From assembly GCF_002846555.1 (NCBI RefSeq), contig NZ_PJMS01000001.1, forward strand, positions 1,054,001 through 1,118,000: 64,000 nucleotides of DNA, given 5' to 3'. The DNA comes from Aquimarina sp. MAR_2010_214 (GTDB lineage Bacteria; Bacteroidota; Bacteroidia; Flavobacteriales; Flavobacteriaceae). Positions 1 to 7,996 of this stretch are shown here, in pieces. A program made the position numbers and the translations under genes. The stretch's first letter is position 1. Each line of letters opens with the position of its first letter. The notes beneath the pieces were generated by a model, which searched no databases, had not been told where the DNA came from, and saw nothing but the letters and a program-made list of their open reading frames with translations.

Positions 1-159
1 GGCATCCTTGATTTGTGTAAGCGAATGCATATTAGCAATAAATAAGAATGATTCGTTTTCTGGTTCATTGGCCATTTGGATTGCCGGAATGATTGCTCCC
101 AGTAGGTTTCCTAAATGCGGAGTGCCTGTACTCTGTATTCCTGTTAGAATTCTGGACAT
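1..159 (-). CDS. trpS: tryptophan--tRNA ligase, N-terminal part
   Basis: Reading the minus strand from an ATG at 159 gives MSRILTGIQSTGTPHLGNLL followed by a GAI motif and later FLFIANMHSLTQIKD; the frame runs off the window start. This is the class I aminoacyl-tRNA synthetase signature of TrpRS (the HLGN form of the HIGH motif inside a GIQ-TG-HLGN-GA block), which charges tRNA-Trp in the cytoplasm. About 53 residues are visible, roughly a sixth of the usual protein. It is divergent from plsC, with about 210 bp between the two starts. The family call rests on motif recognition; no other synthetase has this exact N-terminal block. Confidence 0.9.
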   Translation of the reverse strand, partial: MSRILTGIQSTGTPHLGNLLGAIIPAIQMANEPENESFLFIANMHSLTQIKDA

Positions 160-372
160 GGTGATATATTATCTTTTATTATAGTTTAAGTCTTAAGTTT
201 GGGTTAAGCACCTTTTAATTTCTAAAATTTAATCCTGTATTTAATTCACAGATTTTAGTATCATGAACTACCTTCTATTTACTTCATACTTTTAAGTATA
301 TAACGGTACTATTTTCGGCAAAGGTAATTTTTTTGTTCACATAGCTCAAACCAATTGTGTATTTTTGGGGAG

Positions 373-1113
373 ATGCATATACTAAGAAATATACTTATCC
401 TGCTATGGCGCATTTGGTTTTATATCGTTATGGGTGTTCCTATACTTATTATGTTTCCTTTATTATTGGTGTTTTCGTCTAGAGAAGAATGGTATCCACA
501 GTTTTTTGTAGTTGCTAGGTTTTGGGCAAAAATTGTGTTGTATGGGTCAGGTTTTTTACCAAGGATGACCAAAGAAGCAGAACCAGATCGTAAAAAGAGT
601 TACATGTTTGTAGCTAATCATACTTCTATGACAGACATCATGCTAATGTTATATTCGGTAAAAAACCCTTTTGTATTTGTAGGAAAAAAAGAATTGGCAA
701 AAATTCCGGTTTTTGGATTTTTCTATAAACGTACTTGTATATTGGTAGATCGTAGTAGCCAGCGAAGCCGAAAAGAAGTATTTGATCGAGCACAAGCAAG
801 GTTACATGATGGCACAAGTATTTGTATTTTTCCCGAAGGAGGAGTTCCTGATGATGAATCTGTTATTTTAGATGAATTTAAAGATGGAGCCTTCAGGTTA
901 GCGATAGACCACCAAATCCCTATAGTGCCATTAGCATTTCTAGATAATAAAAAACGATTTTCATATACTTTTTTTAGTGGAAGTCCAGGGATTATGAGAG
1001 CCCGTGTTCTTAAAGAGGTTCCTACCAAAGGATTAACACAAGAGCATAAAAAGGAGTTGAAAGAAACAATACGTGATCTTATTTTAAAAAAATTGAAAAC
1101 AGATCACACATGA
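373..1113 (+). CDS. plsC: 1-acyl-sn-glycerol-3-phosphate acyltransferase
   Basis: Predicted inner-membrane acyltransferase of the PlsC/LPLAT family, which adds the second acyl chain to lysophosphatidic acid in phospholipid synthesis. The catalytic NHTSMTD (the family's HxxxxD, His83 and Asp88 counted from Met373) and the substrate-binding FPEGG at about 153-157 are both present, after an N-terminal hydrophobic segment at about residues 5-35. The open frame reaches back to a TTG at 355, but the ATG at 373 starts just before the membrane segment, so I prefer 373 (246 aa, normal family length). It stands alone, divergent from trpS. The exact acyl-acceptor cannot be told from sequence. Confidence 0.85.
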   Translation: MHILRNILILLWRIWFYIVMGVPILIMFPLLLVFSSREEWYPQFFVVARFWAKIVLYGSGFLPRMTKEAEPDRKKSYMFVANHTSMTDIMLMLYSVKNPFVFVGKKELAKIPVFGFFYKRTCILVDRSSQRSRKEVFDRAQARLHDGTSICIFPEGGVPDDESVILDEFKDGAFRLAIDHQIPIVPLAFLDNKKRFSYTFFSGSPGIMRARVLKEVPTKGLTQEHKKELKETIRDLILKKLKTDHT

Positions 1114-1199
1114 TAAAAAATAGAAAGCCGTTTCTCCATATAGACGGGAAGAATATTTGCTGTTGTAAGAAAATAAGCTAAAAAAACAAAAGCGTAATT

Positions 1200-1421
1200 A
1201 TGAACTTTGAAAACCTAGTTAAGGACATTCTTGTTGAAACAAGAGTTTGGGTAGTATAGAGGCTTACTTTTTACATAAAAATAGGGGCAGTTTTTTTATT
1301 CCTTGTGATAAAAAAGGAGATTTTAAAACAAAACGAGAAGATACTTAAGAAGGCAGACCCCATAATCAATCTTGTTTTGGAAGAAATAAAACAATGGAAA
1401 AAAGACGGCATGCCGGATTGA
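1200..1421 (+). pseudogene. possible small gene broken by an in-frame TAG
   Basis: From ATG 1200 one frame stays open to TGA 1419-1421 except for a single TAG at 1257-1259 (codon 20). The first part reads MNFENLVKDILVETRVWVV; after the stop it continues with a hydrophobic stretch (YIKIGAVFLFLVI) and a Lys-rich amphipathic tail ending KKDGMPD. The two halves together would be a 73-residue single-pass membrane protein, which makes a nonsense mutation plausible. Two unrelated short frames are the alternative. No family recognised. Confidence 0.3.
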
Positions 1422-1501
1422 ATATGAAAGATTTTCCTTAATACTAAATATTTATGTCTTGTTTTTTTATTTTAGTATAGTTATTACCTAACACAAATAT
1501 T

Positions 1502-1900
1502 ATGAAAAAAGCCAGCCTCTTAAAACCAATAGCAACCCTTCTATTATTATGCTCCTTAAACTTTGTTGTTGCTCAAACTAAACAGGTAGGAGGCACAAAA
1601 AGGATTACTTCAGTTTTATTAGGCACTTCAGTTCCTTTAGAATTTAATAATAAATCAATGAGTGTTTACGAAAAGAACATAGAGGATTTTACACGAGCAC
1701 AAGACTCGATTACCGTGTTGAATATTGTCTTAACCGATAAAGACTTAATTAAAAGGGTTAAAAATGAATCTAAATTATTAAACAAAATCACAGATAAACA
1801 TTTACGATCGTCTAAGTATGGTCTAAAATTAAAAAACATAATCGAGATTTTGTCTAAGATATCACAAGAACACAGAAGACTTTTAAAAGAAAATGAATAA
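1502..1900 (+). CDS. small exported protein of unknown function
   Basis: 132 residues with a clear signal peptide (MKK, then a Leu-rich core ending CSLNFVVAQ, cleavage likely after the Ala-Gln region near residue 25). The rest is polar and Lys-rich and probably mostly helical; it contains no cysteines after the signal and no motif I recognise. It most likely ends in the periplasm or outside the cell. ATG 1502 is the only sensible start because the signal peptide follows it at once. The gene lies among decayed-looking small frames and upstream of a hairpin at 2053-2080. Confidence 0.6.
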   Translation: MKKASLLKPIATLLLLCSLNFVVAQTKQVGGTKRITSVLLGTSVPLEFNNKSMSVYEKNIEDFTRAQDSITVLNIVLTDKDLIKRVKNESKLLNKITDKHLRSSKYGLKLKNIIEILSKISQEHRRLLKENE

Positions 1901-1908
1901 AATAGACA

Positions 1909-2054
1909 TGAAAGAGCTTAAACCATTAGAAATAAAGAAATGTCTTTTCCGGTTGTGACGTGGATTGTGAGCTTATTAAAAAGAACTAAAAGAAGAAACA
2001 AGAGGTCTTATTTTGAAGACATTAGAATTTGGTTCTTATCTTGTAAAAAGCTAA
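1909..2054 (+). pseudogene. possible frameshifted remnant of a small gene
   Basis: ATG 1909 starts a frame reading MKELKPLEIKKCLFRL and then TGA. A neighbouring frame continues with a sensible-looking tail (KELKEETRGLILKTLEFGSY, then LVKS) ending at TAA 2052-2054, directly against the hairpin at 2053-2080. Stop codon against terminator suggests the tail is the true end of a gene whose middle has suffered frameshifts. No family recognised; the case is weak. Confidence 0.2.
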
Positions 2055-2080
2055 AGCCGTTTCTCCCCAGAAACGGCTTT
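2053..2080. terminator. hairpin, likely bidirectional terminator
   Basis: Perfect 10-bp stem aaagccgttt / aaacggcttt around an 8-nt loop, between a plus-strand remnant and the minus-strand anti-sigma gene that ends at 2149. The stem ends give short T runs on both strands. Confidence 0.6.
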
Positions 2081-2148
2081 GTTCATCATTGCTTTAACCT
2101 GAGTTTTATAGCAATAATTACCGAACCAACTAAAAATCTTTATATCTC

Positions 2149-3753
2149 TTAAAATTTGATACTTACTCCAGTATATACCCCAAAATAGTAGGGTTTAAAA
2201 TTATTAGCATTATCATTAAATGCATTAAACTGATATTTAAAAATAGGTTCAAGGTTAATCTCAAATTGATCTGATATTTTATAATCGACACCCAGTCCTA
2301 TATTACCACTAAAACTCACATCATTAAGATTACTGGCTTCACCTATAGGAGTTTCAAAGTCACCAGCCTCTATAGAGATTTCATTATCCTGCAAGAATAA
2401 TGTACTTATACCACCAATCATATTCACTCCAATTTTTTTATCAACCAAGGCATATTTCATTTCTAACGGAACTTCTAAATAGGCAATACTCTGATTAAGT
2501 AATCCTGCATTTTGTTTTTGATTTATCGCATTTCTGTTAATATCTGAAAACTCAGCCCCAATATCAGTATTTCTTACGTTTCCGATGTCAGAAATCAAAA
2601 TGGCTCCAGCGGTAGAGTTATAGTTTACATTTTCTAGGTTTTGACCTACTGCCGAAGGAGAAAAACCAACACCTTCGGTGTTATAACTAAGATCTACCTT
2701 ATTTACTCCAGAACGTACACTAAACCTTTTATTTATAGCATAAGAAACATGTACACCATAACTCATATTTACTTGCCCGTTCTTGTTATTATCTGCAAAT
2801 TGAGAATCGATCGAAGATCCATTTCCTATAGAACTATAATATACGGGAGCAACATTAGGAGCAACATTCCATTTTTTTGTTGATGTGGATTCTTCAGCTA
2901 TTTCTTCTTCCTCTTCTTTGTTTATAACGTCAAAAATGGATTTCTTACCATTATCATCTAGGTTTTCAACATCTTCTTCAGGAATTTTGTTCTTTATATC
3001 GTTATCATTACTCTTTTCTGCTAAGCCTTGAGTATTCGTATTATCTTTCTCCTTAGGTGTTGTAAAAAGAGGATGTTCTTTTTCTGGAGTAGATTTTTTA
3101 TTCTGTTGATTAGCAATAGTAGTTTTCTCAATTGTGTTTTCTTGAGTAATAATAGGATCCTCTTTTTGCTTAAAAGGAGTTTGTGCTGTTCTGCTATTAT
3201 TTGTTGTGGTATGATTTACGATTCGATTTTTAGTTCCAGAATGGGAGGCAGGGTCTAATTCACTACCATTTTTAGGTTGTGATGGTACCTGTTTCAGGGT
3301 CTTAGCAACAGCATTTTCTTTTGTAACAGAAGGCTCAAAATAGTTATGTTGACCAGCATCATTGTCTTGATCTGGATTAGTGCTTTTTGTTTTTTGGTCA
3401 ACAGGGTTAGTTTCTTTTTCTTCTGAAGTTACTATGACATTTTCTTTAGGAGGGTTAGTCTTTTTATCAGGTGCTGTTTTCTTCTGTTCAATTATATGTT
3501 GAGTATCAGAATCAGTGATTGTATTATTTTGTTGTTGAACGTTATTATTTAGTGGTAAAAAAGATATACCGAATATAAGTGTAATTAATGCTGCAACACC
3601 TGCAACTCTGTACCAAAATGGAATCAAAAAAACTCTTTTTTTGTTTTTATTTTGACGTGCTTTTATTTTTTCCCATACTATTTCATCAGGAATGACTTCA
3701 AAATCCTTGAATTTTTCCTGAAATAAACGATCTATATTTTTTTTATCTTTCAT
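2149..3753 (-). CDS. anti-sigma factor with single TM and C-terminal beta-barrel-like domain
   Basis: 534 residues in three parts. Residues 1-45 form a basic cytoplasmic helix region (IDRLFQEKFKDFEVIPDEIVWEKI) like those that hold ECF sigma factors. One membrane helix lies near 48-66 (WYRVAGVAALITLIFGISFL). A long, low-complexity Lys/Thr/Asn/Glu-rich linker runs to about 290. The C-terminal ~240 residues look like an outer-membrane beta-barrel domain (alternating aromatic/glycine strands, ending in YTGVSIKF). The ATG overlaps the stop of the sigma gene by 4 nt, so the two are translationally coupled. Inference: a membrane-spanning anti-sigma whose tail senses or anchors to the envelope. Function is by arrangement, not by a strong motif. 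Confidence 0.7.
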   Translation of the reverse strand: MKDKKNIDRLFQEKFKDFEVIPDEIVWEKIKARQNKNKKRVFLIPFWYRVAGVAALITLIFGISFLPLNNNVQQQNNTITDSDTQHIIEQKKTAPDKKTNPPKENVIVTSEEKETNPVDQKTKSTNPDQDNDAGQHNYFEPSVTKENAVAKTLKQVPSQPKNGSELDPASHSGTKNRIVNHTTTNNSRTAQTPFKQKEDPIITQENTIEKTTIANQQNKKSTPEKEHPLFTTPKEKDNTNTQGLAEKSNDNDIKNKIPEEDVENLDDNGKKSIFDVINKEEEEEIAEESTSTKKWNVAPNVAPVYYSSIGNGSSIDSQFADNNKNGQVNMSYGVHVSYAINKRFSVRSGVNKVDLSYNTEGVGFSPSAVGQNLENVNYNSTAGAILISDIGNVRNTDIGAEFSDINRNAINQKQNAGLLNQSIAYLEVPLEMKYALVDKKIGVNMIGGISTLFLQDNEISIEAGDFETPIGEASNLNDVSFSGNIGLGVDYKISDQFEINLEPIFKYQFNAFNDNANNFKPYYFGVYTGVSIKF

Positions 3754-4307
3754 CTTCGTTCTTCAATTGATCGAACATAAAGCTCTTGATTGGTTTGTAA
3801 TTTTTCTTTTAAAATATTTCTTGCCCTCGCCAGATTAGATTTAGAAGTCCCAACAGATATCTCTAACATTTCTGCAACTTCTTTATGAGAATAACCATCT
3901 AATACATATAGATTAAATACTAATCGATACCGATCAGGTAGTTGTTGTATAATTTCTAAAAGATAATCCAGTGAAATTTCTTCTTCATCGACTTCAACTT
4001 CAACTTCTTCAATCTGCTCTTCATTAATGATATCAAAAACTTTTTGTTTTCGATATTTCTGTAATGCTGTATTAATCGTTACTCGTTTTATCCATCCTTC
4101 AAAAGAACCTTGGTTTTTATATTGACCAATTTTATCAAAAATGGTTATAAAAGCATCTTGTAAGGTGTCTTCTGCACTCGAAGCATCACTAGAATATTTT
4201 AAGCAAATCGAAAACAACTTGCTGCTGAACAATCTATACAATTGTTCTTGCGCCAGAGCATTCTTTTTTTTACATCTTTTTATGAGTTGGTCTAAACCCA
4301 CTAACAA
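3750..4307 (-). CDS. ECF-type RNA polymerase sigma factor
   Basis: 185 residues with both domains of a sigma-70 ECF factor. Region 2 is at about 20-90 (AEDTLQDAFITIFDKIGQY, then GSFEGWIKRVTINTALQKYR), and the region 4 helix-turn-helix at about 120-170 (LPDRYRLVFNLYVLDGYSH, KEVAEMLEISVGTSKSNLAR). An acidic insert (EEVEVEVDEEE) separates them. The start is uncertain: the longest frame begins with TTG at 4307, with a GTG two codons later; no ATG fits. It is co-transcribed with the anti-sigma gene downstream. Regulon unknown. Confidence 0.85.
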   Translation of the reverse strand: MLVGLDQLIKRCKKKNALAQEQLYRLFSSKLFSICLKYSSDASSAEDTLQDAFITIFDKIGQYKNQGSFEGWIKRVTINTALQKYRKQKVFDIINEEQIEEVEVEVDEEEISLDYLLEIIQQLPDRYRLVFNLYVLDGYSHKEVAEMLEISVGTSKSNLARARNILKEKLQTNQELYVRSIEERR

Positions 4308-4353
4308 TTATTTTTAGTTTACCTGCTTTATAATACATAAAAACAGGTTTAAT

Positions 4354-4770
4354 TTATAAAACAGGTACTTCTACAGTTAAAAATTGATTATCTCCATTTT
4401 CGTCTCTTCCTTGCCAGAACCTAAAGGTGTAAGAATCTTCATTTCCTACAATAAAATCAAAAGATACTTCGACTAGATCTGTCGTTTCTAAATCTTTACA
4501 ATTACCTTGATTAACTACTAGATTGACCACAGATACTGTTCGTTCATTTCCTAGTTTGTCGTAATCAAATCCTGCAAAAGAATGACAATCTGTTGATCTA
4601 AAATAAGACACAGTAATTGTATAGATTTCTCCTCGATTAAACTGATTGGGTAGTGAAGCTTCCTGTACGGTAGCTAATTCATAAAAGAAACTTGTTCCAT
4701 TGTCGTCATCAGAACATCCAGTCAAGATGACTACAAGAAAAAATGTTAAAACTATTTTTATCCTTCTCAT
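4354..4770 (-). CDS. small lipoprotein of unknown function
   Basis: 138 residues. A lipoprotein signal peptide ends in VVILTGC with Cys19, followed by SDDDN. A run of Asp right after the lipid-bearing cysteine matches the surface-export signal described for Bacteroidetes lipoproteins, so it may face outward. The remainder is predicted beta-rich (alternating hydrophobics in TVSYF, SVVNLVVNQ, VSFDFIVG) with two further cysteines, like an immunoglobulin-fold domain, but I recognise no family. It stands between the sigma gene and recA, same strand, separated from recA by a terminator. Confidence 0.65.
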   Translation of the reverse strand: MRRIKIVLTFFLVVILTGCSDDDNGTSFFYELATVQEASLPNQFNRGEIYTITVSYFRSTDCHSFAGFDYDKLGNERTVSVVNLVVNQGNCKDLETTDLVEVSFDFIVGNEDSYTFRFWQGRDENGDNQFLTVEVPVL

Positions 4771-4853
4771 TTTCTTGGGGTTTTTGAAAGATCATATAAC
4801 CTATCCATTAGGTAGATGCTCTAATGTAGATAAGGTTGCTTTTAAGGTATAAA

Positions 4854-4877
4854 AAAATCCCGAAGCTTCGGGATTTT
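4854..4877. terminator. recA terminator (perfect 12-bp hairpin)
   Basis: aaaatcccgaag / cttcgggatttt is a 24-nt perfect palindrome with A and T runs on its two sides, 22 bp beyond the recA stop. It can act on the minus strand for recA. Confidence 0.8.
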
Positions 4878-4898
4878 AGTATTTTTATTAAGAAAGTT

Positions 4899-5936
4899 TT
4901 ATTCTTTTGCAATTTTTATGGCTTCCTTGATTTTTTGTTCAAGTTCTTCCATAAGTTCTGGATTATCATTAAGTAAAGATTTCACCGCATCTCGTCCTTG
5001 TCCTAATTTGGTATCTTGATAGCTAAACCAAGAGCCACTTTTCTTGACAATCTCGTAGTCTACACCAATATCAATGATTTCTCCATTTTTAGAAATACCC
5101 TCTCCATACATGATATCAAATTCTGCAGTTCTAAAAGGCGGAGCTACTTTGTTTTTTACTACTTTAACCCGTGTTTTGTTTCCTTGTACTTCACTATTAC
5201 TATTTTTGATCTGTGTAGAACGACGAATATCTAAACGTACCGAAGCATAAAATTTTAAAGCATTACCACCAGTAGTCGTTTCAGGATTTCCAAACATTAC
5301 TCCAATTTTTTCACGAAGCTGGTTAATAAAAATTACGGTACAATTGGTTTTACTAATTGAGCTGGTTAATTTTCGAAGTGCCTGAGACATTAATCGAGCA
5401 TGAAGACCCATTTTAGAATCCCCCATTTCACCTTCGATTTCACTTTTAGGTGTAAGTGCTGCCACAGAATCAATAACAATAATATCAATAGCTCCAGATC
5501 TGATTAGATTATCAGTAATTTCTAGGGCCTGCTCACCGTGATCTGGTTGAGAAATAATCAAATTGTCTATATCTACACCTAGTTTTTCTGCATAAAAACG
5601 ATCAAAAGCATGTTCTGCGTCAATAAATGCTGCAATACCACCAGCTTTTTGTGCCTGGGCGATAGCATGCAGAGTAAGTGTTGTTTTACCAGAAGATTCT
5701 GGCCCATAAATTTCAACGACTCTTCCTCTGGGATACCCACCAACACCTAATGCAAGGTCTAAACCAAGAGAACCTGTAGGGATTACATCTACTTCCTGTA
5801 CAGAACTGTCACTCATTTTCATTACAGTTCCTTTTCCGTAGGCTTTATCTAATTTATCAAGGGTAAGTTTTAATGCTTTTAATTTTGCGTCTTTCTCTGT
5901 ACTCATTTGTTGTTCAAATATATCGGGATTTGACAT
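4899..5936 (-). CDS. recA: recombinase RecA
   Basis: 345 residues, full family length. Walker [10 protein letters not shown] lies at 78-86, with the RecA blocks [20 protein letters not shown] and [20 protein letters not shown] (L2 DNA-binding loop) following. RecA polymerises on single-stranded DNA with ATP and drives strand exchange and repair. The start at 5936 gives [10 protein letters not shown]; a second Met 10 codons later ([14 protein letters not shown]) is also possible. The gene is monocistronic: terminator at 4854-4877, long non-coding stretch upstream. I see no LexA-type operator upstream. Confidence 0.97.
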   Translation of the reverse strand: MSNPDIFEQQMSTEKDAKLKALKLTLDKLDKAYGKGTVMKMSDSSVQEVDVIPTGSLGLDLALGVGGYPRGRVVEIYGPESSGKTTLTLHAIAQAQKAGGIAAFIDAEHAFDRFYAEKLGVDIDNLIISQPDHGEQALEITDNLIRSGAIDIIVIDSVAALTPKSEIEGEMGDSKMGLHARLMSQALRKLTSSISKTNCTVIFINQLREKIGVMFGNPETTTGGNALKFYASVRLDIRRSTQIKNSNSEVQGNKTRVKVVKNKVAPPFRTAEFDIMYGEGISKNGEIIDIGVDYEIVKKSGSWFSYQDTKLGQGRDAVKSLLNDNPELMEELEQKIKEAIKIAKE

Positions 5937-6162
5937 TGATAATAAACTTTTTGCTAAAGTACTATTTCTTTTTGTAGTTGGGATATGGATTCTAAAATCG
6001 TTATTAACAACGAATGTCCGTGTTTTATCTAAAACTTTAGAGTTTTAAGCAGTTGTTAAACATCAGGTTAACTGTTTTTTTGATTGATATAGCGCAACCT
6101 TTTTGTTTTTATAGCATCTACATAAAAAGCAAACATGAACAAAAGCAGAAGGAAGGAGAGAA

Positions 6163-6249
6163 ATGAAATTTCTTAAAAAGGTCGTAAGACATAATCTTGA
6201 TGGCTGCACAATTACTAAAATTAGTAATTGTATAGTAGAAGGTGGCTAG
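6163..6249 (+). CDS. candidate 28-residue ORF inside a structured RNA segment
   Basis: ATG 6163 is preceded by AAGGAG at 6153-6158 (4-nt spacing), a Shine-Dalgarno match unusual for this phylum. The peptide is MKFLKKVVRHNLDGCTITKI followed by SNCIVEGG. However, its second half encodes a perfect 10-bp hairpin (6208-6231), and its stop lies in the base of another, so the segment may be a non-coding RNA rather than a gene. Not recognised. Confidence 0.25.
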   Translation: MKFLKKVVRHNLDGCTITKISNCIVEGG

Positions 6250-6299
6250 CTTCGTTATTATATTTTTTAATCGTTAAATTATTTAATAACGAATTAGCC
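6208..6299 (+). ncRNA. two tandem hairpins ahead of a terminator (possible structured RNA)
   Basis: Hairpin 1: acaattacta (6208-6217) pairs perfectly with tagtaattgt (6222-6231) over a 4-nt loop. Hairpin 2: ggcta (6244-6248) with tagcc (6295-6299), and ttcgttatta (6251-6260) with taataacgaa (6284-6293), separated by a small internal loop. They are followed at once by the terminator hairpin at 6301-6336. Three consecutive stems are typical of a small RNA or leader, but no known family is recognised. The rest of 5937-6207 holds the recA upstream region and nothing else I can name. Confidence 0.35.
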
Positions 6300-6300
6300 C

Positions 6301-6336
6301 AAAAAATGCCTTGAAACTTATTTCAAGGCATTTTTT
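6301..6336. terminator. strong bidirectional terminator
   Basis: aaaaaatgccttgaaa / tttcaaggcatttttt is a perfect 16-bp stem over a 4-nt loop, with six A or T residues at each end. It separates the plus-strand structured segment from the minus-strand peptide gene that ends at 6355. Confidence 0.85.
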
Positions 6337-6354
6337 ATACTCAGAAATTAGAAT

Positions 6355-6519
6355 TTATTGATTTGCATTATCTGAATTATCTGTATCTCTAGGTTTGCAT
6401 AATGGAATTGCAGAATAATCATCACAATTACCGCTTCCGGTAAAATATCCACCATTAATGATCTGTTGTTGTCTTTTGTCAAGCACTATTGCACCCATTA
6501 GATTTTTTAAGCTATTCAT
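6355..6519 (-). CDS. double-glycine leader peptide (bacteriocin-like precursor)
   Basis: Starting at the internal ATG at 6519 gives 54 residues: leader MNSLKNLMGAIVLDKRQQQI, then INGG, then a 30-residue core with two cysteines (GNCDDYSAIPLCKPRD) and an acidic/Asn-rich tail. A charged leader ending in GG after a QQ-I pattern is what C39-peptidase ABC exporters cleave, and resembles Bacteroidetes natural-product precursors. The frame stays open to 6570, but upstream codons lack the leader pattern, so I chose 6519. No maturase, C39 transporter or immunity gene is nearby, so the export partner would have to be elsewhere. Product activity unknown. Confidence 0.5.
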   Translation of the reverse strand: MNSLKNLMGAIVLDKRQQQIINGGYFTGSGNCDDYSAIPLCKPRDTDNSDNANQ

Positions 6520-6730
6520 TATAATTTTTTTTAAAGAATTTATGTTCCTTGAACATTTAATGACACTCAAGGTTTGTGTCTATCTTTCGCGAAAAGATGA
6601 ATTACTTCAGATAAAAGTATAGGTTGCGAGTTTCATTTTTCAGGACTGGATTTTTTTAACAAAAAAATAATATTTTGATAGTAGTGAATAGGGTAAAATC
6701 CTTTTTTTGTTAAAAACACAAATAAGAGTT

Positions 6731-6761
6731 TTTGGATATTACTTTACGATTTGTACTTTTG
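6731..6761 (+). promoter_or_regulatory. Bacteroidetes-type promoter of trhO
   Basis: TTTG at 6731-6734 and TACTTTTG at 6754-6761 (perfect TAnnTTTG) are spaced by 19 bp, matching the phylum's -33/-7 consensus. Transcription would begin near 6766-6769, about 35 nt before the trhO ATG. Confidence 0.6.
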
Positions 6762-6803
6762 CAAAAAAAATAGTTTCTTTTTAACTTAAAACGTAAGTAT
6801 AGC

Positions 6804-7835
6804 ATGCAACTGTACAACAAATTAAGTGCAAAAGAGAGAGCAGCTCTTATAGATGAGGCCGGTACAGACCGACTTACGCTATCTTTCTATGCATATGCAC
6901 ATATTGGTAATCCACAAATTTTTAGAAATCACCTTTTTATTCATTGGGACGAACTCGAGGTTTTGGGGCGTATTTATGTAGCCAAAGAAGGTATAAACGG
7001 GCAATTATCTGTTCCGGCACCAAATTTTGAAGCTTTTAAAAAACACCTGGATAGTATTTCTTTTCTTGAAAATGTACGCCTCAATATTGCACGAGAGCAA
7101 GACGCAAAATCTTTTTTAAAGCTAAAAGTAAAAGTTCGTAAAAAAATTGTGGCAGATGGATTAAATGATACCACATTTGATGTAACCAACAAAGGAGTTC
7201 ATGTTGATGCTTCTGTATTTAATGAACTTATCGAAGATCCAGATACTGTACTGGTTGATATGCGTAATCATTATGAAAGTGAAATTGGTCATTTTAAAGG
7301 AGCTGTTACACCAGATGTAGATACTTTTAGAGACTCGTTGGATATTATCGAAGAAGATCTTAAAGATCATAAAGAGGATAAAAAACTAGTAATGTATTGT
7401 ACCGGGGGTATACGTTGTGAGAAGGCTAGTGCATATTATAAGCATAAAGGATTTAAAAATGTATTTCAATTAGAAGGAGGTATTATAGAATATGCGAGAC
7501 AAGTAGAAGCTCAAGGCTTAGAAAATAAATTCCTGGGTAAAAATTTTGTTTTTGATCATAGAAGAGCAGAACGTATTTCTGGTGATATAATAGCTAATTG
7601 TCATCAATGTGGTGCCTCGTGTGATGTTCACGTAAATTGTGAGAACGAAGCATGTCATCTATTGTTTATACAGTGTGAGAATTGTGCAGCAGAACTAGAA
7701 AACTGTTGCTCTACAGAATGTATGGAAATTAATAGGTTGTCATTTGAAGAACAAAAAGCATTGCGAAAAGGTAAAGGGAATAGTAATAAGATCTTTAAAA
7801 AAGGTCGTTCTGAAGCATTAAAATACAAGAAGTAA
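6804..7835 (+). CDS. trhO: tRNA uridine(34) hydroxylase, rhodanese-type
   Basis: 343 residues. The layout matches TrhO (formerly YceA): an N-terminal acylphosphatase-like domain (to about 110, with KEGINGQLS), a rhodanese domain (about 130-240) with the active-site loop CTGGIRCEKAS (Cys199, Cys205), and a Cys-rich C-terminus (CHQCGASC, CENCAAELENCC) that could bind zinc. TrhO makes 5-hydroxyuridine at the tRNA wobble position using O2. It is monocistronic, with its own promoter and about 160 bp before ricT. Confidence 0.9.
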   Translation: MQLYNKLSAKERAALIDEAGTDRLTLSFYAYAHIGNPQIFRNHLFIHWDELEVLGRIYVAKEGINGQLSVPAPNFEAFKKHLDSISFLENVRLNIAREQDAKSFLKLKVKVRKKIVADGLNDTTFDVTNKGVHVDASVFNELIEDPDTVLVDMRNHYESEIGHFKGAVTPDVDTFRDSLDIIEEDLKDHKEDKKLVMYCTGGIRCEKASAYYKHKGFKNVFQLEGGIIEYARQVEAQGLENKFLGKNFVFDHRRAERISGDIIANCHQCGASCDVHVNCENEACHLLFIQCENCAAELENCCSTECMEINRLSFEEQKALRKGKGNSNKIFKKGRSEALKYKK

Positions 7836-7996
7836 TATCCAAAAAGGTAAAGATACTGTGGCAGATAGTTTTTTTTTATACCATTTCATAGTATCTTTAA
7901 CGATTAATATGTTAGGAAGAGTAAGTTTCTAACTTTAGTAAGAACCATATTTGTTGCGATTATGATCGCAGACAAATTTCAATATAGATAAAAAAT

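Noticed and set aside
1940..2152. 70-residue plus-strand frame
   Set aside because: It reads straight through the terminator hairpin at 2053-2080 and has no protein-like pattern at its end.
5937..6060. SOS/LexA operator upstream of recA
   Set aside because: No convincing palindromic LexA-type site seen; not claimed.
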